This document shows, in pieces, positions 16,003 to 23,849 of a stretch of DNA of 23,849 nucleotides (position 1 is its first letter; each line of letters starts with the position of its first letter). Under the pieces are notes generated by a model. It was not told the origin of the DNA and made no database searches. It was given only the letters and a program-made list of their open reading frames with translations. The translations under genes and the position numbers were made by a program. The DNA comes from Candidatus Pelagibacter sp. (GTDB taxonomy: Bacteria; Pseudomonadota; Alphaproteobacteria; Pelagibacterales; Pelagibacteraceae), in NCBI GenBank assembly GCA_002704625.1, contig PAGZ01000001.1:1-23849 (forward strand), written 5' to 3'.

Positions 16003-17186
16003 AAAAAAAAATTGCAATTTTAGGATCTACTGGATCTATAGGAAAAACTTCTCTTGAAATATTTCAGAAAGATTCAAAAAATTTTAATATCATTTTATTA
16101 TCTGCAAATAGTAATTATTTAAATATAAGTAAACAAATTAAAAAATTTAAACCAAAGTATTTTATTATAGGAAATTATTCAGTTTTCAAAAAAATACAAA
16201 AAAAATATAAAAAAAAGAACATAAATATTTATAATAAATTTTCTGATTTACCAAATAATATAAGGTTTGATATCACAATATCCGCAATTGTGGGTATTGC
16301 CGGTCTTCAGCCTACAATTAATTTTATTGGGAAAAGTAAGAAAATTTTACTCGCAAATAAAGAGAGCATTATTTGTGGTTGGCATATTTTAAAAAAAAAA
16401 TCTGAAACTGCTAAAACAGATATAATCCCGATTGACTCTGAACATTTTTCAATCTTTCAATTAACGAAAAATTGCAAAGATAGTGATATTAAAAAAATTT
16501 ATATAACTGCATCTGGGGGGCCTTTTTTAAAAACACCTATTAAAAATTTTAAAAAAATTAAAGCTTCGAGTGCATTAAAACATCCTAATTGGAACATGGG
16601 GAAAAAAATCACCATAGATTCTTCAAACTTAATGAACAAGGTTTTTGAATTGATAGAAGCCTATAAATTTTTTCCTTTTAACTCAAAAAAATATGAAATT
16701 TTAATACATCCCCAATCGTTGATACATGCAATTGTGCTTTTTAAAAACGGTCAAACTAAATTACTTTATCACGAAACTAATATGAAAATACCAATAGCAA
16801 ACGCAATTTATAATAATAAAATTAATATAAAAAATTTTTTTAACTCAAAGAAAGACTTTTTATATCAACTTAAAAACTTAATATTTGAAAAAGTAGATAA
16901 AAAAAGATTTCCAATTGTTACACTTTTGTCTAAAAAATTGCATCAGAATTCAGCCTCTATTATTCTTAATGCATCTAATGAAATATTGGTAGAGAGTTTT
17001 ATACAAAATAAAATTTCATATAATGATATCTATCATTCAATTAAAAGGGTTTTTAAAGATAGAGATTTCAACAAATATGCTATAAAAAAGAACCCTGACA
17101 TTAATGGAATATATAAAATTGACAATTGGGCTAGAGAAAAAACAAAGGAAATAATTAACAAAAAATATGAAAAACTTTTTTTATAA
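15999..17186 (+). CDS. dxr: 1-deoxy-D-xylulose 5-phosphate reductoisomerase
   Basis: Dxr rearranges and reduces DXP to MEP with NADPH, the committed step of the non-mevalonate isoprenoid pathway that feeds UppS. The nucleotide-binding GSTGSIG is at residues 9-15; LLANKESIICGW follows near 117; the metal ligands are Asp146 and Glu148 in IPIDSEHFS and Glu217 in NLMNKVFELIEA; ITASGGPF and KHPNWNMGKKITIDSSN lie between, and HPQSLIHAIV follows. The 395-residue length is normal. Two A10 runs occur (16002-16011 at the start codon and 16391-16400). The end overlaps the bamA start by 20 bases. The usual next gene in alphaproteobacteria, the RseP-type site-2 protease, is missing. Confidence 0.95.
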   Translation: MKKKIAILGSTGSIGKTSLEIFQKDSKNFNIILLSANSNYLNISKQIKKFKPKYFIIGNYSVFKKIQKKYKKKNINIYNKFSDLPNNIRFDITISAIVGIAGLQPTINFIGKSKKILLANKESIICGWHILKKKSETAKTDIIPIDSEHFSIFQLTKNCKDSDIKKIYITASGGPFLKTPIKNFKKIKASSALKHPNWNMGKKITIDSSNLMNKVFELIEAYKFFPFNSKKYEILIHPQSLIHAIVLFKNGQTKLLYHETNMKIPIANAIYNNKINIKNFFNSKKDFLYQLKNLIFEKVDKKRFPIVTLLSKKLHQNSASIILNASNEILVESFIQNKISYNDIYHSIKRVFKDRDFNKYAIKKNPDINGIYKIDNWAREKTKEIINKKYEKLFL

Positions 17187-19413
17187 ACTAATATATATTA
17201 TTTTTTTTAGCTTATTATTATCAAATGCAAATGCTGAAATTTTGAGAAAAATTGAAGTAATTGGTAACGAGAGAATTTCAAAAGAAACAATCGCAGTTTA
17301 TGGAGAAATTAAAGCAGGCAAAGATTATTCTTTAGAAGACATAGATAAGATAATCAAAAATTTATATGGTACAAAATTTTTTTCTAAAATATCAGTTAAT
17401 TTCAATAACGGTGTACTTAGATTAACAGTAGTTGAAAATCCAATTATCAATTCTATTATAATCCAAGGGGAACCAACAAAAAAATATAGTAAGGCAATTA
17501 TTGATATACTTTCATTAAAAGAGAAATCTTCCTATATAAAAGCGGATGTAAAAAATGATGTAGAGATAATAAAAAGTTTCTACAAGTCTTTAGGATACTA
17601 TTCCCCAACCGTTGAACCTCTTGTAAGAGAAGTCAAAACAGGTAACAATTTGTTAGATTTAATTTTTTCTGTAAACAAAGGCCAAAGGGAAAAAATCACT
17701 AAAATTTATTTTATTGGAGACAAAAAAATTAAAACTAAAAGATTGAGAGATGTTATTGCTAGCGAAGAGGCTAAATTTTGGAAATTTATATCAAGAAATA
17801 TTTACTTGAATGACCAAAGAATTGAGCTTGATAAAAGATTATTGAAAAACTATTATTTAACAAAAGGTTATTATGATGTTGAAATTCTTTCCAGCAATGT
17901 TTTTATTAAAGAAAAAGAAGGTATTGAACTTACATTCAGTATTAATTCTGGAAAAAGGTACAGAGTAAAAAAAATCAAAACTAATATAGATCCAGTTTAT
18001 GATAAAAAAATCTTTCAACCATTAGAAAAAGATTTTAAAAATGTAGCAGGCACATATTATTCTCCATTTAAAATAACAAAGATTTTGGAAACTATTGATG
18101 ATTTAATCGACGATAATGAATTACAATTTGTTAATCATTCAGTTTCTGAAACAATAGATGGTGATTTCATTGATTTAGAGTTTAAAATATTTGAAGGTAG
18201 AAAAATTTTAATTGAAAGAGTAAATATTAAAGGAAATACAGTAACAAATGATTCTGTTATTAGATCCGAGCTGTTGTTGGATGAAGGAGATCCTTTTAGC
18301 AAAATTAAACTAGAAAAATCAATTGCCAATCTAAAATCTAGAAAAATTTTCAAATCTGTTGGATATAAATTAGTCAACGGATCCTCACCAGATTTGAAAG
18401 TTATGGATATATCCGTAGAAGAACAACCTACCGGCGAAATTATGGCTGGTGCTGGTACTGGTACAGACGGAACAACTTTTTCTTTCGCGTTAACTGAAAA
18501 TAATTATTTAGGTAAGGGTTATATAGTCGACTCATCATTGAGTTTATCCGAAGAGTCTATAAGAGGTGGTGTCGATGTTATTATTCCAAATTACAATTTT
18601 TCAGGTAATTCAGTTGATTTTGGTGTTTCAAGTAAGAAAACAGATAGAGCAGAATCGGGTTATGAAAATACATTAACTCGATTTGGTATTGGGACAAAAT
18701 TTGAACAGTATGATGATCTATTTCTTAGTCCAAGAGTTGAACTCGTATTCGATGATTTAACAGTACAAGATACTGCTTCTAGTGCACTAAAAAAACAAGC
18801 TGGAAGTTTTACAGAATTCACATTTGGCTATGGAATAGAGAAGGATACTCGAGATAGAAGTTTCATGCCAACAAGAGGATCAATTTTTGGCTTTAGCCAG
18901 AGATTGCCTTTATACGCCGAAGACCAAGCATCATTTTATAATAGAATTTCTTTAAGTAAATACCAATCATTTGGAGATGACATAGTTGGAGCATTTAAAT
19001 TTTATGCAGCAGGTGTTGTAGCGATCGAAGATGATGTAAGATTAAGCAGACGTTTGCACATTCCGTCAAAAAGATTACGAGGGTTTGAAAATAGAAAAAT
19101 TGGTCCCGTTGATGGTGGAGATTATGTAGGGGGCAATTATGCAACTGTTGTTAACCTAGAAGCTGCTTTACCAAATTTGTTACCTGAAGCTACCCAAACA
19201 GATATAGCTGGTTTTTTTGATATAGGTAATTTATGGCATGCCGATTATGATGGAACAGTTGGTCAATCAAGCAAAATTAGATCATCATTCGGATTAGCAA
19301 CAAATATGTATACACCAATTGGTCCACTTAATTTTGTGATAGCACAAGATATATCTTCTGCAGAAAGTGACAAAACACAAACATTCAAATTTGAAATCGG
19401 AACATCTTTTTAA
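17167..19413 (+). CDS. bamA: outer membrane protein assembly factor BamA
   Basis: BamA is the Omp85 core of the machine that inserts beta-barrel proteins into the outer membrane. A signal peptide of 23 residues ends ...SNANA before EILRKIEV. Five POTRA domains follow from about 24 to 420, including IERVNIKGNTVTNDSVIRSE near 348 (POTRA5), then a C-terminal 16-strand barrel from about 425 to 748. The barrel lid-lock motif is visible as RLRGFENR, and the chain ends in Phe as a beta-signal should. The 748-residue length is normal. The chosen ATG overlaps dxr by 20 bases; it gives a good signal peptide, and no other start would. skp follows after a single base. Confidence 0.96.
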   Translation: MKNFFYKLIYIIFFSLLLSNANAEILRKIEVIGNERISKETIAVYGEIKAGKDYSLEDIDKIIKNLYGTKFFSKISVNFNNGVLRLTVVENPIINSIIIQGEPTKKYSKAIIDILSLKEKSSYIKADVKNDVEIIKSFYKSLGYYSPTVEPLVREVKTGNNLLDLIFSVNKGQREKITKIYFIGDKKIKTKRLRDVIASEEAKFWKFISRNIYLNDQRIELDKRLLKNYYLTKGYYDVEILSSNVFIKEKEGIELTFSINSGKRYRVKKIKTNIDPVYDKKIFQPLEKDFKNVAGTYYSPFKITKILETIDDLIDDNELQFVNHSVSETIDGDFIDLEFKIFEGRKILIERVNIKGNTVTNDSVIRSELLLDEGDPFSKIKLEKSIANLKSRKIFKSVGYKLVNGSSPDLKVMDISVEEQPTGEIMAGAGTGTDGTTFSFALTENNYLGKGYIVDSSLSLSEESIRGGVDVIIPNYNFSGNSVDFGVSSKKTDRAESGYENTLTRFGIGTKFEQYDDLFLSPRVELVFDDLTVQDTASSALKKQAGSFTEFTFGYGIEKDTRDRSFMPTRGSIFGFSQRLPLYAEDQASFYNRISLSKYQSFGDDIVGAFKFYAAGVVAIEDDVRLSRRLHIPSKRLRGFENRKIGPVDGGDYVGGNYATVVNLEAALPNLLPEATQTDIAGFFDIGNLWHADYDGTVGQSSKIRSSFGLATNMYTPIGPLNFVIAQDISSAESDKTQTFKFEIGTSF

Positions 19414-19414
19414 A

Positions 19415-19936
19415 ATGAAAAATATTAAAATTTTATTTATTTTTATTATATTATTGCATGTTCCAAATATCAGCTATTCATCAGATGTTTTTTTTGTTGA
19501 TATTAAAAAAATTCTAAATGAGTCAAAAGCTGGAAAACAAGCTCAAGACTTTTTAAAGAAAAAATTTGAGTCAGAAAGTAAAAAATTTGAAAAAGAGTCA
19601 ATTGCGTTAAAAAAAGAAGAATCAGATCTAATATCTAAAAAAAAGTTAGTTTCAAAAGAAGAATATAAGAAAAATTTAGACACTCTTAGAAAAAAAAGTA
19701 TAAGTTTTCAAAATAAAAGAAGAAAAGCTTCTGATGATTGGTTAAAAAAGAAAAATGAAGCGAGAGGTAAACTTATCGTAGCCCTTAACCCTATTTTGCA
19801 AAAATATATGAATGAAAACAAAATTGAAATGATCGTAGATAAGAAATATGTGCTTTTAGCAAATTCAAAATTTGATTTAACAGAGCAAATCTTAAAAATT
19901 CTAAATAAAGAGCTCAAATCAATTCAACTGAATTAA
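19415..19936 (+). CDS. skp: periplasmic OmpH/Skp-family chaperone
   Basis: Skp-type proteins hold unfolded outer-membrane proteins in the periplasm and deliver them to BamA. The predicted product of 173 residues starts with a signal peptide (MKNIKILFIF... to about residue 23, ...SYSS before DVFFVD), then VFFVDIKKILNESKAGKQA, the OmpH opening motif, and a long Lys/Glu-rich coiled-coil from about 45 to 120, closing with the KIEMIVDKKYVLLAN strand. The frame is open upstream to an ATG at 19367, but that start would put 16 charged residues before the signal peptide and overlap bamA by 47 bases. The ATG at 19415, one base after the bamA stop, is preferred. Its place between bamA and lpxD is standard. 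Confidence 0.88.
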   Translation: MKNIKILFIFIILLHVPNISYSSDVFFVDIKKILNESKAGKQAQDFLKKKFESESKKFEKESIALKKEESDLISKKKLVSKEEYKKNLDTLRKKSISFQNKRRKASDDWLKKKNEARGKLIVALNPILQKYMNENKIEMIVDKKYVLLANSKFDLTEQILKILNKELKSIQLN

Positions 19937-19942
19937 TATTTA

Positions 19943-20926
19943 ATGGCGGAAACATTTTTTTTTGTCCCTGAAGGACCATTTAGTCTTAATGAATTATCTG
20001 ATGAGTTTTCTAATTACAAGGATAAAATACAAATATCAGATATTAAAACCTTAGATAATGCAAATCAAAACGATATTACTTTTTTTAATACTCTCGATTA
20101 TAAAAAATCAGCAATAAAAACAAAAGCAGCTGCCTGTATCACTAAGAGTAGTTTACAAAATTATTTACCAAAAAGATGTTTAAAAATTATTGTTAAAAGT
20201 GTTTTATTTACTTCTGCAAAAGTTGCTAAAAAATTCTACCCCAAGGCTGATATTGATTATCCTGATGTTTCTTTGGTAAATTCTGAAAAAATTTCCTCAA
20301 ATTTTAATTCTGTTACATTTGGTAAGAATATTTTCATTGGCGAAAAGGTTAAAATAGGGTCTAAGACACATATAGGGAATAACACTATAATTGAGCATGA
20401 TGTTAAAATTGGAAAAAATTGTTTGATTGGTTCAAATATTACTATTAGAAATTCGATTATTGGAAATGACGTTGTGATACAAGACGGTTGCAAAATAGGG
20501 ATTAAAGGTTTTGGATTTATTCCTTTAAAAAGTAAAAATTTTAGATTTCCCCATATAGGCAGAGTGATTTTAAAAGATAATGTGGAACTAGGGGCCAACT
20601 GCACGATTGATAGAGGATCAATTGGAGATACAATTATTGGTGAGAATACTTTTTTAGATAATCAGGTTCATATGGCACACAATGTAATTTTAGGAAAAAA
20701 TTGTATGATTGCTGGTCAAGTTGGTTTTGCTGGCAGTTCAACAATTGGAGACAACGTTTCAATAGGTGGCCAAGCAGGTGTTTCTGGTCATCTTAAAATT
20801 GGAAATAATGTTAGAATTGGTGGTGGCAGTGGTGTTGTTAAAGATATTCCAGATAATACAACAGTAATGGGTTATCCGGCAGTTCCGTTAAAAGAATTTT
20901 TAAAAAAGGACAAAAATAATGGTTAA
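19943..20926 (+). CDS. lpxD: UDP-3-O-acylglucosamine N-acyltransferase
   Basis: LpxD adds the second, N-linked acyl chain in lipid A synthesis, using 3-hydroxyacyl-ACP. An N-terminal uridine-binding domain (about 1-105, with NDITFFNT) is followed by a left-handed beta-helix of hexapeptide repeats (about 110-300). The catalytic His is His246 in QVHMAHNVILGKN, matching E. coli His239. The GIKGFGFI segment near 187 and the GANCTIDRG segment near 217 are family landmarks. The 327-residue length is slightly short of E. coli (341), as usual for alphaproteobacteria. It starts 6 bases after skp and overlaps fabZ by 8 bases. Confidence 0.95.
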   Translation: MAETFFFVPEGPFSLNELSDEFSNYKDKIQISDIKTLDNANQNDITFFNTLDYKKSAIKTKAAACITKSSLQNYLPKRCLKIIVKSVLFTSAKVAKKFYPKADIDYPDVSLVNSEKISSNFNSVTFGKNIFIGEKVKIGSKTHIGNNTIIEHDVKIGKNCLIGSNITIRNSIIGNDVVIQDGCKIGIKGFGFIPLKSKNFRFPHIGRVILKDNVELGANCTIDRGSIGDTIIGENTFLDNQVHMAHNVILGKNCMIAGQVGFAGSSTIGDNVSIGGQAGVSGHLKIGNNVRIGGGSGVVKDIPDNTTVMGYPAVPLKEFLKKDKNNG

Positions 20927-21371
20927 CAGTATAACTAAAGAAGAAATCGAAAAACTTCTTCCTCATAGAGAGCCAATGCTTTTAATTGATAGATTAATTA
21001 ATATTGTACCTTTAAAATCGGCTACAGCAATCGTAAATGTAAAAAAAGGAAAATTTTTTTTTGACGGACATTTTCCTGGACAACCAGTTATGCCAGGAGT
21101 TTTAATTGTTGAAGCTTTTGGTCAAGCTGCAGCAGCACTTACAGCCCATGGAATTGACCCCAAAGAATATAAAGATAAACTGGTTTATTTGATGAGCGTT
21201 GAAAAAGCTCGTTTTAGAAATCCTGTAATGCCTGATTGTGAATTACATTTAGATATAGAAGCAATCAGATCTCACGGTAGAGTCTGGAAATACAAGGGAG
21301 TTGCAAAAGTTGATGGAAAGAAAGTTGCTGATGCAGAATGGGCCGCAACAATAGTTGAGAGAAGTAAATGA
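20919..21371 (+). CDS. fabZ: 3-hydroxyacyl-[acyl-carrier-protein] dehydratase
   Basis: FabZ dehydrates 3-hydroxyacyl-ACP in type II fatty acid synthesis and so competes with LpxA and LpxD for the same 3-hydroxyacyl-ACP pool. The hot-dog fold motifs are clear: LLPHREPMLLIDR at 13-25, the catalytic His51 in DGHFPGQPVMPGV and Glu65 in VEAFGQAAA. The 150-residue length is normal. It overlaps lpxD by 8 bases and lpxA by 4 (ATGA at 21368-21371), so the three enzymes drawing on one substrate are translated together, the common gram-negative arrangement. Confidence 0.96.
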   Translation: MVNSITKEEIEKLLPHREPMLLIDRLINIVPLKSATAIVNVKKGKFFFDGHFPGQPVMPGVLIVEAFGQAAAALTAHGIDPKEYKDKLVYLMSVEKARFRNPVMPDCELHLDIEAIRSHGRVWKYKGVAKVDGKKVADAEWAATIVERSK

Positions 21372-22150
21372 TACACAAATCTAGCGTAATAGATCCAAAA
21401 GCAAAAATTGGAAAAGATGTAAAAATTGGACCTTTTTGTTTTATTGGACCAAAAGCTCAATTAGATAATGGTGCTGAATTAATTTCAAATGTCCATATTG
21501 AAGGAAATACAAAAATAGGGAAGGGAACAAAAATATATCCTTTTGCAAGTATTGGAACAGCGCCACAAGATTTAAAATACAAAGGCGAGGAGAACAGTTT
21601 AGAAATTGGAGATAATAACGTTATTAGGGAGTACGTTACGATTAATCCAGGAACAGCTGGCGGCGGAAGTAAAACAGTTATTGGAAATAATTGCTTATTT
21701 ATGATTTCATCTCATATCGCTCATGATTGTAAAATAGGAAACAATGTTGTTATTGCTAACAATGTACCTCTTGGTGGTCATGTTACGATTGAGGACTCAG
21801 TTGTCATTGGAGGAAATTCGGCTGTTCAACAATTTACCAGAATAGGAAGATTAGCTATGATTGGAGGAATGACCGGTGTTTTAAAAGATGTTATTCCTTT
21901 TGGTTTATCTTTTGGAAATAGAAATTATCTAAAAGGTATAAATTTAATAGGTTTAAGAAGAAAGAAATATGATAACAAAAAAATTATGGAACTAGACCAA
22001 GCATACAAAAAAATATTTTCTTCTAAGAATCTTCAAGAAAACTTAAGCAAAATTAATGGCGAATACAAAGGAAATGAATTAGTTGAAGAGGTCACAAAAT
22101 TTATAGAAAAGGATAAAAAAAGACCTATTTGCACACCATTATCTGAATAA
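21368..22150 (+). CDS. lpxA: acyl-ACP--UDP-N-acetylglucosamine O-acyltransferase
   Basis: LpxA transfers a 3-hydroxyacyl group to UDP-GlcNAc, the first step of lipid A synthesis. Hexapeptide repeats run from about residue 3 to 185, followed by a helical C-terminal domain that begins with LIGLRRKKYD. The catalytic base is His119 in SSHIAHDCKIGNN, with His116 also kept (E. coli 125 and 122). The APQDLKYKGE segment near 65 and INPGTAGGGSKT near 92 are diagnostic. The 260-residue length is normal. It is joined to lpxI by TAATG, the stop and start sharing one base at 22150. Confidence 0.96.
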   Translation: MIHKSSVIDPKAKIGKDVKIGPFCFIGPKAQLDNGAELISNVHIEGNTKIGKGTKIYPFASIGTAPQDLKYKGEENSLEIGDNNVIREYVTINPGTAGGGSKTVIGNNCLFMISSHIAHDCKIGNNVVIANNVPLGGHVTIEDSVVIGGNSAVQQFTRIGRLAMIGGMTGVLKDVIPFGLSFGNRNYLKGINLIGLRRKKYDNKKIMELDQAYKKIFSSKNLQENLSKINGEYKGNELVEEVTKFIEKDKKRPICTPLSE

Positions 22151-22944
22151 TGATTGGCTTAATATTTGGAGAAACATCCTTTCCAAAGGAAATTTTAAAG
22201 AAAATCAAAAAAAGAAAAGTTAGATACTTAATAATTGATCTAACTAAAAGTAAAGTTTTTAAAAAAGATAGAAATTCCTATTCCGTTTCCTTAGGTCAAT
22301 TTGGCAGAATTATTCAAATATTAAAAAAAAATAACTGCAATACCGTTTTGTTTGCTGGAAGAGTTAAAAAGCCCAATTTCTACAAACTGCGTTTAGATAT
22401 AAAAGGAATTTATTATATGCCCAGAATAATTAAAAGCTCTAAACTCGGTGATGCAGCTATATTAAAAGAAATCATTAAAATATTAAGTAAAGAAAAAATT
22501 AAAACTATAAGTTCACTAACTTTTAATTCTGAATTAACTTTAAAAAGAGGTAACTACACCAAATTAAAACCTAACAATAAAGATAAATTAGATATAAGTA
22601 AGGCAGTTAAAACATTAAATAGATTAGGAAAATATACATTCAGCCAAGGAGCAGTAGGAAGAAATAACAAAGTCATTGCCATAGAAGGTAAGGGTGGTAC
22701 CCAAAAATTACTTCAAAAATGCAAAAGTAAAAAATTTAGAAACAAAGGTGTGTTAGTTAAATTTCCAAAGAAAAAACAAGATCCCAGAATTGATTTACCT
22801 ACAGTTGGTCTAAAAACTTTCCTGCAATGTAAGTCAGCCGGTCTTAAAGGAATAGTTTTAAAAAGTAACAGAAATGTTTTTTTAGAGAAAAAAAAATGCA
22901 TTAAATTCGCCAATAAAAACAAAATGTTTATTACTGTAAAATGA
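22150..22944 (+). CDS. lpxI: UDP-2,3-diacylglucosamine pyrophosphatase LpxI (DUF1009)
   Basis: LpxI hydrolyses UDP-2,3-diacylglucosamine to lipid X and UMP; in alphaproteobacteria it replaces LpxH. The N-terminal LIFGETSFPKEI, LGQFGRIIQILKK near 48, SSKLGDAAILKEI near 96, the VIAIEGKGGTQ segment near 175 and KQDPRIDLPTVGLKTF at 209-224 align with the family. The 264-residue length is normal. The usual EGTD-type motif after the IE is GGTQ here, so two often conserved acidic residues are changed; activity is still likely given the rest of the fold. The gene is very Lys-rich. It follows lpxA directly, as expected, but lpxB, which usually comes next, is not found in the remaining 900 bases. Confidence 0.9.
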   Translation: MIGLIFGETSFPKEILKKIKKRKVRYLIIDLTKSKVFKKDRNSYSVSLGQFGRIIQILKKNNCNTVLFAGRVKKPNFYKLRLDIKGIYYMPRIIKSSKLGDAAILKEIIKILSKEKIKTISSLTFNSELTLKRGNYTKLKPNNKDKLDISKAVKTLNRLGKYTFSQGAVGRNNKVIAIEGKGGTQKLLQKCKSKKFRNKGVLVKFPKKKQDPRIDLPTVGLKTFLQCKSAGLKGIVLKSNRNVFLEKKKCIKFANKNKMFITVK

Positions 22945-23849
22945 AAAAAATATTTATTTTTATATTTTTTTTTATCTCTTCCAATTTATATGCTTTAGAA
23001 ATAAAATTAGAAAAAATAGTGGACTCTCTTGATAAACCCTGGAGTTTATCTTTTATAGACGAAGAAAATATTATATTTACTGATAAATCAGGAAAATTAT
23101 ACACTTTAAACCTAAAAAACAAAAAAATCTCTGAGATAAAACATAATCTTTCAGTTCTAGAAGTAGGACAAGGAGGATTGCTTGACGTTTTATATCATGA
23201 ACAAAAAGTTTATATTTCATATTCTGAAAATAGAGGTGATTGGAAGACGAGCACTTCTGTTGCAAAAGGTATATTTGATCATAAAAATATTAAATTTAAA
23301 AATATTTTCCAGGCTGAGCCCCCAATAGATTCTGGTTATCACTTTGGTTCAAGATTAGTTATTAAAGATAAACATCTTTATATAACAGCAGGCGAAAGAG
23401 GAAAAGGAATGATAGCCCAAGACGCAAAACAACATCCCGGAAGTATTATTAGAATAAATATTGACGGATCTATCCCAAAAGATAATCCTAAATTTAAAAA
23501 TAAAAAAGATTGGTTACCCGGGTTATATCAAATTGGGTTAAGAAATCCTCAAGGTATGGCTTTATCACCATTTAATAATAAAATTTATATAACCAATCAT
23601 GGCGCAAAGGGTGGTGATTGGTTTGGCCCCGTAAATTACGGAGAAAATTATGGATGGAAAATTTTAGGATGGGGAGGAACAAATTATTCAGGTTCTAAAA
23701 TAGGTCCAAAATGGAAACCTGGTTACACAAAGGCAATCAAGTATTGGGTGCCATCAATAGCAGTAAGCGCAATGACAATTTATAAAGGTAATGAGTTTAG
23801 TGAATGGAATGGAGATGCTTTAATTACTTCACTTAAGGATAAATCATTA
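22941..23849 (+). CDS. secreted PQQ-dependent aldose sugar dehydrogenase (YliI/GSDH family), 5' part
   Basis: The frame is open for 303 codons from ATG 22941 to the window end, so the gene is cut by the edge; E. coli YliI has about 370 residues, so perhaps 70 are missing. A signal peptide (MKKIFIFIFF... ending SNLYA at residue 18) points to the periplasm. The six-bladed propeller family is recognised by VGQGGLLDV at 75-83, HFGSRLV at 134-140, PGSIIRIN near 166, LRNPQGMAL at 200-208, TNHGAKGGD at 218-226, and YGENYGWK near 233 with GTNYSG. Members oxidise the anomeric carbon of aldoses with PQQ; the substrate here is unknown and PQQ supply is not shown. The start overlaps the lpxI stop (ATGA), so it is coupled to lipid A genes, an unusual setting. 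Confidence 0.87.
   Translation, partial: MKKIFIFIFFFISSNLYALEIKLEKIVDSLDKPWSLSFIDEENIIFTDKSGKLYTLNLKNKKISEIKHNLSVLEVGQGGLLDVLYHEQKVYISYSENRGDWKTSTSVAKGIFDHKNIKFKNIFQAEPPIDSGYHFGSRLVIKDKHLYITAGERGKGMIAQDAKQHPGSIIRINIDGSIPKDNPKFKNKKDWLPGLYQIGLRNPQGMALSPFNNKIYITNHGAKGGDWFGPVNYGENYGWKILGWGGTNYSGSKIGPKWKPGYTKAIKYWVPSIAVSAMTIYKGNEFSEWNGDALITSLKDKSL

Noticed and set aside
19367..19414. Upstream ATG extension of skp
   Set aside because: It would bury the signal peptide behind 16 charged residues and overlap bamA; the ATG at 19415 gives a standard exported protein.
20257..20604. 115-codon minus-strand open frame
   Set aside because: It is the complement of the lpxD hexapeptide repeats and has no recognisable motif.
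20320..21900. Recurring short DNA similarity within and between lpxD and lpxA
   Set aside because: It reflects the hexapeptide protein repeats of both acyltransferases, not a DNA repeat element or duplication.
1..23849. CRISPR array, insertion sequence, integrase, toxin-antitoxin or defence genes
   Set aside because: No spaced direct repeats, transposase or integrase frames or terminal inverted repeats were seen; every long + strand frame is a recognised housekeeping gene.

Overview
The window is a dense run of housekeeping genes, all on the + strand, from a very AT-rich (by eye under about one third G+C), streamlined alphaproteobacterium. The gene content and order (coaX-rnj-proS-lolC/E-lolD-dnaE, then rpsB-tsf-frr-uppS-cdsA-dxr-bamA-skp-lpxD-fabZ-lpxA-lpxI), the short prolyl-tRNA synthetase, the Lys/Asn/Ile-rich proteins and the near absence of spacers fit a Pelagibacterales (SAR11)-like marine lineage. 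That placement is inference; other low-GC alphaproteobacteria are possible. No mobile element, tRNA, rRNA or CRISPR array was seen.

Block 1 (61-12328): gatC, gatA, gatB, coaX, rnj, proS, a single lolC/E-type permease gene, lolD and dnaE follow one another with gaps of at most 3 bases or with 1-8 base overlaps, so they look like one transcript of about 12 kb. They cover tRNA-dependent amidation, the first step of CoA synthesis, RNA turnover, prolyl-tRNA charging, lipoprotein release for outer-membrane sorting, and the replicative polymerase. The first 60 bases hold the only upstream non-coding DNA, with plausible promoter boxes on both strands.

Block 2 (12329-12440) is the only sizeable intergenic gap (112 bases). 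It carries a promoter-like sequence and a strikingly GC-rich, foldable leader just ahead of rpsB, very likely a cis-acting S2 autoregulatory RNA.

Block 3 (12441-23849): rpsB and tsf (translation), frr (ribosome recycling), uppS, cdsA and dxr (polyprenol, phospholipid and isoprenoid precursors), bamA and skp (outer-membrane protein assembly), lpxD, fabZ, lpxA and lpxI (lipid A and fatty acid synthesis), and finally the 5' part of a secreted PQQ-dependent aldose sugar dehydrogenase gene that runs off the window.

The main points for a second look are the rpsB leader; the absence of pyrH (between tsf and frr), rseP (between dxr and bamA) and lpxB (after lpxI) from their customary places; the sugar dehydrogenase gene translationally coupled to lpxI; a DnaE whose PHP metal ligands look lost; Glu-to-Lys in a conserved UppS motif; an altered LpxI motif; and a cluster of 9-10 base A tracts in uppS-cdsA-dxr. 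I found no clearly new multi-gene system.
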